A stretch of DNA of 36,388 bases from Acidimicrobiales bacterium. Lineage in GTDB: Bacteria > Actinomycetota > Acidimicrobiia > Acidimicrobiales > SZUA-35. Positions 1-9,950 of the stretch are shown in pieces (positions within the stretch are counted from its first letter, which is position 1; each line of letters starts with the position of its first letter). The notes below the pieces were generated by a model. That model was not told the DNA's origin. It was given only the letters and a program-made list of their open reading frames with translations, and did no database searches. Made by a program: the position numbers and the translations under genes. The stretch is taken from contig JAHDDW010000011.1 of assembly GCA_020629155.1 (NCBI GenBank), positions 83,412 through 119,799 on the forward strand. Reading direction: 5' to 3'.

Positions 1-150
1 GTTCAGGAGTTCCGCCAATTTTCTAACTAAATCTCCATCAAAACCAATTTCAGCTTGTGAGAAAAGTCTTCTTACCAAACCTGAGTCAAAAACAAGCAAC
101 ACCGTAGAATCTTCACTTTTTTCTGGATTTGCGTAACAAACCACATCCAT
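1..150 (-). CDS. Partial unknown protein, N-terminal 50 residues only
   Basis: An open frame runs off the left edge of the window. The ATG at 150 has AGGAG eight bases upstream, so it is the preferred start. The visible part begins MDVVCYANPE and continues with a hydrophobic-to-acidic stretch (VLLVFDSGL) and a helical tail (DLVRKLAELL). The frame stays open upstream to a stop near 225. A TTG start there would add a hydrophobic segment (LLIGLLLGIGVLTLGIG) that could be a signal or membrane anchor. I do not recognise the family. It lies downstream of and in the same direction as the PadR-like gene, about 120 bases away, so co-regulation is possible but not shown. Confidence 0.4.
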   Translation of the reverse strand, partial: MDVVCYANPEKSEDSTVLLVFDSGLVRRLFSQAEIGFDGDLVRKLAELLN

Positions 151-273
151 AGCCATTTCTCCTATACCTAGAGTTAGAACACCGATGCCTAGTAGAAGCC
201 CTATCAACAGAGCTCTTCAAGACCCAAGGAATATAGAAGTTACAGAGACACTAACCAACCTGCGATAAAAATT

Positions 274-1167
274 TTATGCAACCCAAAACCAAATTCGGTA
301 TTGGGTTCGCAATGACAACTTTCCAGGTTTCCAAGAAATCACACCCGCTTTATCTTGAAGCGAGCTTACAACTCTTTTGCGCTCTTCTCGGTCCTGAAGA
401 TGCATCGGCCCGTGTAGAACTTCGAGAGATCCTGGCTCCTCCACTAGTTGGAGCTTTCTATCCTTTGACTTCGACTTAATTTTTAGGTATTGCTGATCAG
501 TCAAAAATTCTGATTGTTCGATCAACACTCCGCCTGGTTGAGAGTCGGGTAGAAACAGTTCAGGCATATAGAATTTGACTTGCACCTTGTTCCAGCCGTT
601 TGGCAATGGGATGCAAAGTAACTTCCAAACCTCAGCAGGTTCATCGGCTTCTCCAAGAATCTTTTTTGTTGCCCCAAACTCAACTTCATTGATTTTATCT
701 GCCCCATTAACTAACACTTTTTGTAGTTCTAAATCGGAATCTTTTCCAGTGAAGCTTTTACCCACTAAAGGAATATTCAGCTCGCGTTGCTGGTCCAGGT
801 GATAGGTCCAGTCAAATGTCATGCCGCCTTGATCATCTACTGTGACAACGTCAGTTCTTGAAGTTTTTTCAGGCGTTACCAGTGGCAGCGCTGACGACTT
901 CTTAAGAACTTGTTCAGCTAGAATCACACCTTGTTCTGTTAGACAATAGTATTTTTTAGCCTGCCTATTACTATCAGAGCTTTCTTCCGCTCTATACTCT
1001 AGCCAGCCTGCCTTTTCTAAACGATTTAGAATCGGGTAAAGAGACCCTTGTTTAATAGATAGTCTCTTTGAAAGCTCGAACCCATACCATTCTCTTTCAG
1101 GGTTACGCATCATTGTGTGTAACGTCAGCTTGGTTTGTAAACTAACTCGTTTAAGCGGTTCAGCCAT
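274..1167 (-). CDS. PadR-family transcriptional regulator with long C-terminal domain
   Basis: Residues about 1-90 form a PadR winged helix: KLTLHTMMRNPEREWYGFEL, then KQGSLYPILNRLEKAGWLEY and a wing ending KKYYCLTEQG. PadR proteins normally sense small molecules and repress nearby genes or their own. The usual PadR C-terminus is a short dimerisation helix. Here some 200 further residues follow, with alternating hydrophobic/polar pattern suggesting beta structure (LLCIPLPNGWNKVQVKFYMP; LSLRTQYRIWFWVA at the end). I do not recognise this part. I chose the ATG at 1167 (MAEPLKR) because a TATACT -10 box lies six bases before it, pointing to a leaderless transcript. The frame also permits a start five codons earlier. 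The N-terminal assignment is firm and the function of the C-terminal half is unknown. Confidence 0.8.
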   Translation of the reverse strand: MAEPLKRVSLQTKLTLHTMMRNPEREWYGFELSKRLSIKQGSLYPILNRLEKAGWLEYRAEESSDSNRQAKKYYCLTEQGVILAEQVLKKSSALPLVTPEKTSRTDVVTVDDQGGMTFDWTYHLDQQRELNIPLVGKSFTGKDSDLELQKVLVNGADKINEVEFGATKKILGEADEPAEVWKLLCIPLPNGWNKVQVKFYMPELFLPDSQPGGVLIEQSEFLTDQQYLKIKSKSKDRKLQLVEEPGSLEVLHGPMHLQDREERKRVVSSLQDKAGVISWKPGKLSLRTQYRIWFWVA

Positions 1168-1173
1168 GCAAAA

Positions 1174-1179
1174 AGTATA
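1174..1179 (-). promoter_or_regulatory. -10 box of the PadR-like gene (leaderless)
   Basis: On the minus strand TATACT is followed by six bases and then the ATG at 1167. That places the transcription start at or within a base or two of the start codon. No Shine-Dalgarno is present and no good -35 was found. Confidence 0.45.
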
Positions 1180-1229
1180 CAAAATCAGTCATGTAGATTT
1201 TCTTCCTAAACTTGTTTGCGAGCTCCGAT

Positions 1230-1499
1230 TTATGAGGTTTCTTTGAGGTAACTGTCCAGCGCACTGCGTATTACATCACTTTCGCTCGTGGCATCTGATT
1301 CAGCCCGTTTCTTAATTCTTTTTTTGAAACTCGGCGGCGCTCTGAACGTATAGACTTCAGCGTTTTGCTCACCGATCTGAGGCGAACGTCTTCTTGTCTT
1401 CTTAATTTTTTTAACTTCTGAAATAGAAAATTGCTTCTTCTCGAAAGCATCTGCCATTGCGTCTATTTTTTTTGACTTGTTATCAGATTTTTTTTCCAT
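1230..1499 (-). CDS. Ribbon-helix-helix antitoxin-like protein
   Basis: This 89-residue protein has a very basic, lysine-rich N-terminal half. Its C-terminal RHH-like segment reads AEVYTFRAPPSFKKRIKKRA and then ends in a helix (SESDVIRSALDSYLKE). This beta-strand plus two-helix pattern is typical of CopG/Arc-type antitoxins, which bind the operon operator as dimers and neutralise the partner toxin. It starts five bases after the stop of the 81-residue gene upstream, so the two form a two-gene unit in toxin-first order, as in BrnT-BrnA. The antitoxin role is inferred from fold and context. It could instead be a free-standing RHH regulator. Confidence 0.6.
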   Translation of the reverse strand: MEKKSDNKSKKIDAMADAFEKKQFSISEVKKIKKTRRRSPQIGEQNAEVYTFRAPPSFKKRIKKRAESDATSESDVIRSALDSYLKETS

Positions 1500-1504
1500 C
1501 GTTC

Positions 1505-1750
1505 CTATCCCAGTAAATAGTTAGAGAAGACTGGCCTCAGCTGCATCGCATGAATTACAAGATCACCATCATCTCCAAGTTCCAAATAGAGGACCTCTAG
1601 AAGATTTCCCGAACAGTCAGGCCCAATGCATAGACTTTTCCGAGGTTCACTTTCTCTATCAATATCAAAGAATCCAAGACTATTCTCCCAAGCGTGATAG
1701 ATATCAGATTCGGTCATTCCATGTTTGTACGCCGACCGATGAACTTTCAC
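1505..1750 (-). CDS. BrnT/RelE-like putative toxin of a TA pair
   Basis: This 81-residue protein reads HRSAYKHGMTESDIYHAWEN, then RKSLCIGPD, LLEVLYLELGDDGDLVIHAM and a terminal RP motif. The layout (K-H-G near the N-terminus, an R-x-L-x-I-G strand, then two strands ending in H-A-M-x-x-R) matches a family of small actinobacterial proteins that pair with RHH proteins and resembles BrnT ribonuclease toxins. If active it would be a ribosome-independent or ribosome-dependent RNase, but activity is inferred. Translation starts at GTG 1750, six bases after a TACATT -10-like box. The RHH protein follows after five bases. Confidence 0.6.
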   Translation of the reverse strand: MKVHRSAYKHGMTESDIYHAWENSLGFFDIDRESEPRKSLCIGPDCSGNLLEVLYLELGDDGDLVIHAMQLRPVFSNYLLG

Positions 1751-1756
1751 TACTTA

Positions 1757-1762
1757 AATGTA
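1757..1762 (-). promoter_or_regulatory. -10-like box of the TA pair
   Basis: TACATT on the minus strand ends six bases before the GTG start at 1750. No Shine-Dalgarno is visible, so a leaderless mRNA is likely. Confidence 0.35.
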
Positions 1763-1844
1763 ATACACATAAGCTATTGAGTCAAGCGAGGCAACCTTAA
1801 TCAAATAAAAATCTCTGGGATAGTCTAACTATGGCATTTCCTTG

Positions 1845-1856
1845 AGATAGCTATCT
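1845..1856. repeat. 12-bp perfect palindrome upstream of the TA pair
   Basis: AGATAGCTATCT is a perfect 12-base palindrome without a loop. It sits in the 138-base gap between atpC and the toxin gene, about 95 bases upstream of the toxin start. RHH proteins bind such sites, so it could be an operator, but the distance from the -10 box is large. No clear terminator for the ATP operon was seen in this gap. Confidence 0.35.
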
Positions 1857-1888
1857 AATGCTCTGCATTACAATACTTACGCTCGCAG

Positions 1889-2289
1889 CTACTCGTCGAT
1901 AGCGCCAGTTGCTGAGAGTCGGATTTGTGCCCATTTTCTATCAGCTTGAGAATACTTACTCTCTGGGTTTTCTTCTAGCGCAGCGTCAGCTTTTTCTAAA
2001 TCTTTTTGCGCTGCTGCTACGTCAATATCGCCAGCAGCTACAGCCGCATCAGAAAGAACTGTCACTTTTTTACCGTCGACAGAAACAAAGCCGCCTCGAA
2101 CAGCAAACACTTTTTCACTATCGCCAGATTCGACCACTCGAACTTTCGAGGTGATAAGGCTGCCGATGAAAGGCTCATGACCTTCAAGAAAAGCTATTTC
2201 GCCGCCGCCACGAGTGCGGGCAACGACGATTTCGGCTTCGCCAGAATACAGTATTGCTTCTGGCGAAACGAACTCTACCTGCATCGACA

Positions 2290-2290
<1 letters not shown>
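1889..2290 (-). CDS. atpC: ATP synthase F1 epsilon subunit
   Basis: This 133-residue protein has the N-terminal epsilon beta-sandwich (VEFVSPEAILYSGEAEIVVA; GHEPFIGSL; FAVRGGFVSVDGKKVTVLSD) followed by a short helical C-terminal part. Epsilon sits on the central stalk with gamma and couples rotation to the c ring while restraining ATP hydrolysis. The start ATG overlaps the atpD stop by one base (TAATG), so translation is coupled. It is the last gene of the operon. Length and motifs are normal for the family. Confidence 0.95.
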
Positions 2291-4705
<2,415 letters not shown>

Positions 4706-4708
4706 CGG

Positions 4709-6331
4709 TTATGACTCCGCTCGGCTAACGTCTTCTTCTGGCAATGTGTTAGTGGCATCAACAATCTTTGTTGACTCAGAACCTTGCGCTTGTGCTTCTG
4801 GCTCGTTCTTCTCAGCTTTTTTTGTGCCGACAAACTGTTCTGTGAAGGCAGCAATTGCAGCTTCGAGAACTTCCTCGTCAGCATACATGCCTTCGTTTTT
4901 GATTGTTGAAAGAACATCGCTGTGGCGAGAATTGAACCATTCAAGCAACTCGGTTTCATATTGCGCAACATCTTCAATTTCGACGCCGTCAAGATAGCCA
5001 CGAGTTCCAGCGTAAAGAACAACAACTTGCTCTTCAACAGGAACAGGAGCGTTAATCCCCTGTTTTAATAACTCAGTCAAACGATAGCCTCGGTCGAGCT
5101 GTGCTTGCGAAACATCATCAAGATCTGAACCAAATGCGGCGAAGGCAGCAAGGTCACGGAACTGCTGCAAATCAGATTTCAACGTACCAACAGCTTTTTT
5201 CATCGCTTTAATCTGCGCTGCAGAACCTACACGAGAAACGGAGATACCAACGTCAACCGCTGGGCGAACACCCGATTTAAACAGGTCGTCCTGTAAATAA
5301 ATCTGACCGTCTGTAATAGAAATAACATTTGTAGGAATATAAGCAGAAACGTCGCCCGCTTTCGTCTCGATAATAGGCAGAGCGGTGAGCGAACCAGCAC
5401 CAAGCTCGTCTGAAAGTTTCGCTGAACGCTCAAGAAGGCGACTATGCAAATAGAATACATCGCCAGGGTATGCTTCACGGCCTGGCGGACGACGAAGCAG
5501 CAACGAAACTTGACGGTACGCTTCAGCTTGTTTAGAAAGATCGTCATAGATAGCTAAGGCATGATCGCCTGTTTCCATCCAATGCTGCCCCATTGCGCAA
5601 CCAGAATATGGAGCCAAGAATTTAAATGGTGCTGGGTCAGAAGCTGGAGCCACAACCACAACGGTGTATTCCATAGCACCGTATTCTTCAAGCAACGCAA
5701 CCGTTTGGGCAACAGTTGAACCTTTTTGGCCGATAGCAACATAAATACATTTAACGCCAAGACCTTTTTGCGCCAAGATTGTATCGATCGCAACAGTTGT
5801 TTTTCCTGTTTTACGGTCACCGATAATTAGCTCACGCTGGCCACGACCGATAGGGATAAGCGAATCAACGGATTTGATACCTGTTTGCATTGGCTCATGC
5901 ACAGGTTTACGACCAGTGATACCAGGTGCCTGAATTTCAACACGACGATTTGTCACATTTGTTAAAGGACCTTTGCCATCAATAGGCTCGCCCAACATGT
6001 TGACAACACGGCCTAAAAGACCGTCACCAACAGGAACAGAAAGGATTTCGCCTGTTGATTCAACTGGTTGACCTACTTGGATTGAACCAACTTCACCAAG
6101 GATTACGGCACCGATCGTATCTTCGTCTAAGTTTAACGCCAGGCCAATCGTGCCATCAGCGAACCGCAACATTTCGTTAACAGAAGCATTTGGCAGACCG
6201 CTTACACGAGCGATACCGTCACCGACTTCTGCAACTCGACCAACTGTTTTACCTTCTACGTCAGTTGAGAAATTCTCAAGATTTTTTTCTAGAATATTTG
6301 CGATCTCTTGTGGATCCAAAGATAAAGCCAT
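4709..6331 (-). CDS. atpA: ATP synthase F1 alpha subunit
   Basis: This 540-residue protein has a P-loop GDRKTGKT at 171-178 and the alpha-type conserved blocks ([49 protein letters not shown]). Alpha carries the non-catalytic nucleotide sites. The C-terminus extends about 30 residues past the usual end with an acidic, low-complexity tail ([17 protein letters not shown] onward). Mycobacterial alpha has a comparable C-terminal extension known to restrain ATP hydrolysis; whether this tail does the same is inference. It is 24 bases downstream of atpH. Confidence 0.98.
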   Translation of the reverse strand: MALSLDPQEIANILEKNLENFSTDVEGKTVGRVAEVGDGIARVSGLPNASVNEMLRFADGTIGLALNLDEDTIGAVILGEVGSIQVGQPVESTGEILSVPVGDGLLGRVVNMLGEPIDGKGPLTNVTNRRVEIQAPGITGRKPVHEPMQTGIKSVDSLIPIGRGQRELIIGDRKTGKTTVAIDTILAQKGLGVKCIYVAIGQKGSTVAQTVALLEEYGAMEYTVVVVAPASDPAPFKFLAPYSGCAMGQHWMETGDHALAIYDDLSKQAEAYRQVSLLLRRPPGREAYPGDVFYLHSRLLERSAKLSDELGAGSLTALPIIETKAGDVSAYIPTNVISITDGQIYLQDDLFKSGVRPAVDVGISVSRVGSAAQIKAMKKAVGTLKSDLQQFRDLAAFAAFGSDLDDVSQAQLDRGYRLTELLKQGINAPVPVEEQVVVLYAGTRGYLDGVEIEDVAQYETELLEWFNSRHSDVLSTIKNEGMYADEEVLEAAIAAFTEQFVGTKKAEKNEPEAQAQGSESTKIVDATNTLPEEDVSRAES

Positions 6332-6355
6332 GTTTCTCTTTCAGGTTGTTGAGGC

Positions 6356-6880
6356 TTACAGCGCCTCACGCATGTTGCTAATTTTTGTACGAACCGAACC
6401 ATCGATCACTACGTCATCGATCGTTGTTATAACACCACCGACAACGTCGGGGTCAACAATATTATTAATCTGAACTTCTGCACCTACTGAAGTGGCAAGA
6501 GCAGCCGCCAGACGAGCTGACTGCTCATCTGAAAGTGCTACCGCACTTGTTACCGTCGCCACTTTACGGCCGCTAGTCTGAGCAGATTTATGAACTAACC
6601 CTTGCGCAACAGCTGCTATGTCAGCAGTTTTTCCGCTAACAACGAGAAGTGCAACGCATGCTTGTGTAACGCTGGTTACTTTACCGTCAAGCAATTCCTG
6701 CAGAATTTGACTTCGCTGCATTGCTGGAACTGACGAGTTAGTAAGTGCTGTTCTAAGGTCATTGTTAGCATCAATTGATGCAGCGACAGCCGATAACTCT
6801 TGTTTAACGACTTCTACTTTGTTCTCCGCAGAAGCTATTTCGTAGACTGCTGATACATATGCTGAGTTTTTGTTTGTCAT
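6356..6880 (-). CDS. atpH: ATP synthase F1 delta subunit
   Basis: This 174-residue protein has the delta/OSCP layout: an N-terminal helical bundle (SAYVSAVYEIASAENKVEVV) and a C-terminal domain ending SVRTKISNMREAL. Delta attaches the peripheral stalk (b subunits) to the top of the alpha-beta hexamer. Its ATG overlaps the stop of the second b gene by four bases (ATGA), so the two are translationally coupled. Mycobacteria carry a fused b-delta protein; here the same two modules are separate but adjoining genes. Confidence 0.93.
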   Translation of the reverse strand: MTNKNSAYVSAVYEIASAENKVEVVKQELSAVAASIDANNDLRTALTNSSVPAMQRSQILQELLDGKVTSVTQACVALLVVSGKTADIAAVAQGLVHKSAQTSGRKVATVTSAVALSDEQSARLAAALATSVGAEVQINNIVDPDVVGGVITTIDDVVIDGSVRTKISNMREAL

Positions 6881-7410
6881 GCGAGCTGCCCGACCTTTGT
6901 TATGTAAGCATCAATCAGGTTAGCGTGTGACTGCGGCGTCATTTCCTGTGCCACTGACATCTCTGCTGCCTCTTTTGTGAGGGTTGAAACTTGTGAAGCT
7001 AATTCAGAAGCGGCCTGATTTCTCATTGTTGCTACTTCAAGGTGACCGCGTTCCACAATAGATGCAGCCTCTTTTTTCGCTTTACTAATAAGATCTTTTT
7101 TAAGTTTCTCCGCTGTTTCAAGAGCTTCTCTTCTGATCCGAGATCGTTCTTGTCCAACATCAGGCATCGTGTCAGCCTTTGCTTCGACTGCTGATTCGGC
7201 TGCTTCGCGTTCGCTTTGTGCATCAGCGAGTTCCGAACGGATTCGTTCAGTTCGGCCACGTAAATTCTCTTTTATTGGGCCAAGACCTTTCCATAGGAAA
7301 AGAATTACCAGAACAGCAAATGCCGCACTTCCCCAGTAAACCTCTTTAAGATCCCCAGCTAGATGAACGCCGTTGTCGCCCACAGCTAGAACTGTAAGTG
7401 GATTTAACAT
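6877..7410 (-). CDS. ATP synthase Fo second b-type subunit
   Basis: This 177-residue protein has one N-terminal membrane helix (VYWGSAAFAVLVILFLW, about 24-40) and then a long charged helix rich in A, E, K and R, as in peripheral stalk subunits. It forms the stator together with the first b protein. The two b proteins differ enough to suggest a b/b-prime heterodimer rather than a recent duplication. It precedes atpH with a four-base overlap and follows atpF after eight bases. It could be named atpF2 or atpX. The b role is firm; heterodimer formation is inferred. Confidence 0.85.
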   Translation of the reverse strand: MLNPLTVLAVGDNGVHLAGDLKEVYWGSAAFAVLVILFLWKGLGPIKENLRGRTERIRSELADAQSEREAAESAVEAKADTMPDVGQERSRIRREALETAEKLKKDLISKAKKEAASIVERGHLEVATMRNQAASELASQVSTLTKEAAEMSVAQEMTPQSHANLIDAYITKVGQLA

Positions 7411-7418
7411 GCCTACCT

Positions 7419-7943
7419 TTACTTTGAACTTTCCATAAGTTGATTCAACGAAGCTTGCGCTGTTGCATCAGCTACGTTTGTATCAAGAACTTTCGATGCT
7501 GCTGATGCCGCAATGTTTGCCATCTTCGGTTGAAGTGACGAAAGTGCTGCTAACCGCTGCGCATCTATTTCTTCTTGGACTGCTTGCTTTCCAACTGCAA
7601 CTTCACGTTCAGCTTGGCTGACAAGACGAGAACGCTCAGCCGCAGCTTCACTTCTCGCCTGCTCAATTATTGCATCCGCTTCAGCTTTCACATCACTGAG
7701 TTGTTCTTCAAGCTCAAATGATGCATTCGCAACTTTGTGTTTTGCAGATGCCGCTGCTTGCAAGTCATCAGATACCTTCTTTTCTCTGCCATCCATTACT
7801 TCAAGAACAGGAGGAAGGAAAACATATCGAATGAGCAAATACAGCAGCGTAAAGCATATGGCAGCCCAGAACATCTCACTCGGCTCAGGCAGAATGGGGT
7901 TTTCAGTTGATGCGGGTGCGTCTTCGGCTAATAGTGCGATCAC
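7419..7943 (-). CDS. atpF: ATP synthase Fo b subunit
   Basis: This 174-residue protein has a short N-terminus ending PILPEPSEMFWAAI, a membrane helix (WAAICFTLLYLLIRYVFLPP, about 26-45), and a long heptad-like helix with VMDGREKKVSDDL and many EA/EQA repeats. The pattern PxxxExFWxxIxFxxLxxLxxxVxLPPVxxxxxxR is a standard b-subunit signature. It lies 12 bases after atpE and 8 before the second b gene. Confidence 0.92.
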   Translation of the reverse strand: MIALLAEDAPASTENPILPEPSEMFWAAICFTLLYLLIRYVFLPPVLEVMDGREKKVSDDLQAAASAKHKVANASFELEEQLSDVKAEADAIIEQARSEAAAERSRLVSQAEREVAVGKQAVQEEIDAQRLAALSSLQPKMANIAASAASKVLDTNVADATAQASLNQLMESSK

Positions 7944-7955
7944 AATGAACGCCGC

Positions 7956-8279
7956 CTATACGAATTTCAAAAGCATCGCTACAACGAAGCCGATAATACC
8001 AAGACCCTCAGCCATAGCTACACCAAGAAACATCATGGTCTGAATTTTGCTATGCGCTTCTGGCTGACGTGCAGTCGCTTGCATAGCCATACCAACGATG
8101 ATACCTACAGCAAGACCAGGCCCTAGTGTTCCTAAAGCGAATGCGAGGCCAGCACCTTCCGCAGCAGCTATATTCTGCGAATCTTTTGCGGTTATAGCGG
8201 CAACTTCGCCTACCTCTGCTGCTGGGGTTTGTGCGGCCAAAGCGAGAAGCTCTAGACCTGTTGAAGCTAGAAAGCTCAT
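7956..8279 (-). CDS. atpE: ATP synthase Fo c subunit (proteolipid)
   Basis: This 107-residue protein has two membrane helices: about 38-65 with GAGLAFALGTLGPGLAVGI, and about 82-104 with FLGVAMAEGLGIIGFVVAM. They are joined by the polar loop ARQPEA (70-75). E91 is the ion-carrying carboxylate. The residues around it (A-E-G) lack the hydroxyl pattern of sodium-type rings, so proton coupling is likely. The N-terminal part before helix 1 is about 35 residues, longer than typical; a Met-initiated hydrophobic stretch (LELLALAAQ) there may be a cleaved leader or an extra periplasmic segment. Confidence 0.95.
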   Translation of the reverse strand: MSFLASTGLELLALAAQTPAAEVGEVAAITAKDSQNIAAAEGAGLAFALGTLGPGLAVGIIVGMAMQATARQPEAHSKIQTMMFLGVAMAEGLGIIGFVVAMLLKFV

Positions 8280-8342
8280 TTTATTTTTTCTCCTTAGATT
8301 AGTACCCGTACTTTACAGGTAACTGTTTTAAGTCCTAGTTAA

Positions 8343-9092
8343 TTAGTGATGCGGATGCAATGACGAGTCGATATAAACAGCGGTAAGCAACGCAAAGACA
8401 TACGCCTGCAAGAAAGCAACGCCACCTTCATAAGCCGTTAAAGCAACAAGCGGAGCAAACGGCAGTATCGAAGCTGGAATGAATAAGTCCCACAAACCGA
8501 TACAAAGAACACCGAACGTTACAAGCAGAATGTGACCGGCGAGCATGTTTGCGAAGAGACGGACGGTAAGACTGAACGGACGCAAGATAAGCGTTGAAAG
8601 AAGCTCAATCGGTGTCACCAAAATGTAGACCAATTTTGGCACACCTGGAGGAAAGAGAACGCCTTTAATATAGCCAAGACCATGGTGCTTAATACCAATA
8701 GTGAGGTAGGTAACCGCAACGACCAAAGCTAGAAACAACGGCGCTGCAACACGAGCGTTACCAGGCATTTGGAACGTAGGGATAATTTCAAATATGTTAC
8801 CGAAGAAGACAAACAGGAAGAGGCTTAGCAACAGCGGCAAGTAAGGCCTGCCACCAGGTCCAATGATTGATGAAACAACTTGCTTATCAATGAAACCAAC
8901 AATTAACTCAACTATGTTTTGCAAACCTGTTGGGATAAGATCTCGCTTCGAGAACACAAACATAACTGAAGGGATAACCAAAGCTAGAACTGCTATTAAA
9001 GCGATTTTATTAAACTCGTAAATTTTACCCTCACCGAAGTAAGCGGGCCATTTTACTAGATTGTCGATTGATGGGAACTCAAGTGCGAACAC
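8343..9092 (-). CDS. atpB: ATP synthase Fo a subunit
   Basis: This is a multi-helix membrane protein with the a-subunit signature PFSLTVRLFANMLAGH, whose arginine (R178 with this start) faces the c ring and is needed for proton transfer. Further conserved segments are FEIIPTFQMPGN and LQAYVFALLTAVYI near the C-terminus. The frame is open for 40 codons upstream, but I chose GTG at 9092 because AGGAG lies eight bases before it and the longer version overlaps the upstream gene extensively. With this start the protein is 249 residues, normal for the family, and the overlap with the preceding gene is 14 bases. Confidence 0.93.
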   Translation of the reverse strand: MFALEFPSIDNLVKWPAYFGEGKIYEFNKIALIAVLALVIPSVMFVFSKRDLIPTGLQNIVELIVGFIDKQVVSSIIGPGGRPYLPLLLSLFLFVFFGNIFEIIPTFQMPGNARVAAPLFLALVVAVTYLTIGIKHHGLGYIKGVLFPPGVPKLVYILVTPIELLSTLILRPFSLTVRLFANMLAGHILLVTFGVLCIGLWDLFIPASILPFAPLVALTAYEGGVAFLQAYVFALLTAVYIDSSLHPHH

Positions 9093-9546
9093 CAGAGCGA
9101 CTCCTTTTTTCGTAACCAGCAGCAGGCTGAAACCCCACCGCTTTGGGCGTAAGTCCAGGCTGAGTAATTGTCTTGGAAATAAATTGCAACTCCCAGAACA
9201 GCAACCCAACATGGGCGATAACTATTGTAAAACTTAGCAGAATTATGTTAATCCACGTGACATCTTTGCATAACCATATGACAGCTGCGATTGATGACAT
9301 GCGAATAAAGAATCCACCTATGGTCATAGAGGCTAGCAGCCTAATTGCGTTATGCACCGTCCAAGCCATAAGATATGCAGAAATTATAAAATTCGTCATG
9401 ATGATGAACAAACCGATGAGTATAGAGACTGAACCGACGAGGCCGTCAAACAGGAAACCAGCAACAGCACCAACAGGCAGAAGATACAGCGAGCGGCGAA
9501 CCATGTCGTTCACGATTTCAACAACTGGCGAATTTTTATAGGCCAT
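9079..9546 (-). CDS. AtpI-like ATP synthase assembly membrane protein
   Basis: This 155-residue protein has about four membrane segments (VGAVAGFLFDGLVGSVSILI; NFIISAYLMAWTVHN; MTIGGFFIRMSSIAAVIWL; WINIILLSFTIVIAHVGLLF). Small poorly conserved membrane proteins in this position, just before atpB (Rv1303-like in mycobacteria), are grouped with AtpI and help c-ring assembly or Mg supply. Its stop lies 14 bases inside atpB and its start overlaps the upstream gene by 11 bases, so it is clearly part of the operon. Function comes from position and topology rather than strong motifs. Confidence 0.7.
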   Translation of the reverse strand: MAYKNSPVVEIVNDMVRRSLYLLPVGAVAGFLFDGLVGSVSILIGLFIIMTNFIISAYLMAWTVHNAIRLLASMTIGGFFIRMSSIAAVIWLCKDVTWINIILLSFTIVIAHVGLLFWELQFISKTITQPGLTPKAVGFQPAAGYEKRSRSGVRT

Positions 9547-9778
9547 CTTGTCCTTCTTCGTGTTGTTTCATTTCATGTTGATAACGATAGTAAACTTGAC
9601 AACCCACACCAATGACACCAAGACAAAAGAAGAGAAGAAAAAACAAGGGTGTTGTATCTGTTTTTGAATCAATCCATAAACCAAGCAACCCTAAAAGCAC
9701 TGGCGAAAGACCCACTTCGACACCCATGCCGCTTTTCATAAGCTGCGATGAAAGCCGTTCAGAGTTTTTTTCAGACAT
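9536..9778 (-). CDS. AtpZ/AtpI-family small membrane protein
   Basis: This 80-residue protein has two membrane helices separated by a short loop (VEVGLSPVLLGLLGLWIDSK, then TPLFFLLFFCLGVIGVGCQV), the usual two-helix AtpZ/AtpI (F0F1-ATPase subunit) layout with G-x-W-x-D-x-K-x-x-T-x-P between the helices. It is the first gene of the ATP operon. GGAG four bases before the ATG is a close-set ribosome site. It probably assists assembly of the c ring. Confidence 0.75.
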   Translation of the reverse strand: MSEKNSERLSSQLMKSGMGVEVGLSPVLLGLLGLWIDSKTDTTPLFFLLFFCLGVIGVGCQVYYRYQHEMKQHEEGQDGL

Positions 9779-9873
9779 ACGACTCCATAACCGAGGCTAT
9801 TTTCACAAATAGAACCACCCATAGTGTAGCTTCGCCTCACAGAATAAAACCCAACTCGCTAAAACTAAGAGGT

Positions 9874-9879
9874 ACTATA
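9874..9879 (-). promoter_or_regulatory. Possible -10 of the ATP synthase operon
   Basis: TATAGT on the minus strand lies about 95 bases upstream of the first operon gene, in the 172-base gap after hipA. No good -35 is placed 16-18 bases upstream, so this is tentative. A second candidate, TACACT, lies nearer the gene. Confidence 0.3.
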
Positions 9880-9950
9880 AAAAGTGGTCCTGTGGCAATA
9901 ACACAAGAGGCAATTTACCTCAGCATTCTATGAAGCGAAGCTTGGATTTG

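Noticed and set aside
9093-9212. 40-codon upstream extension of atpB
   Set aside because: The extension overlaps the AtpI-like gene, and AGGAG is correctly spaced for GTG 9092.
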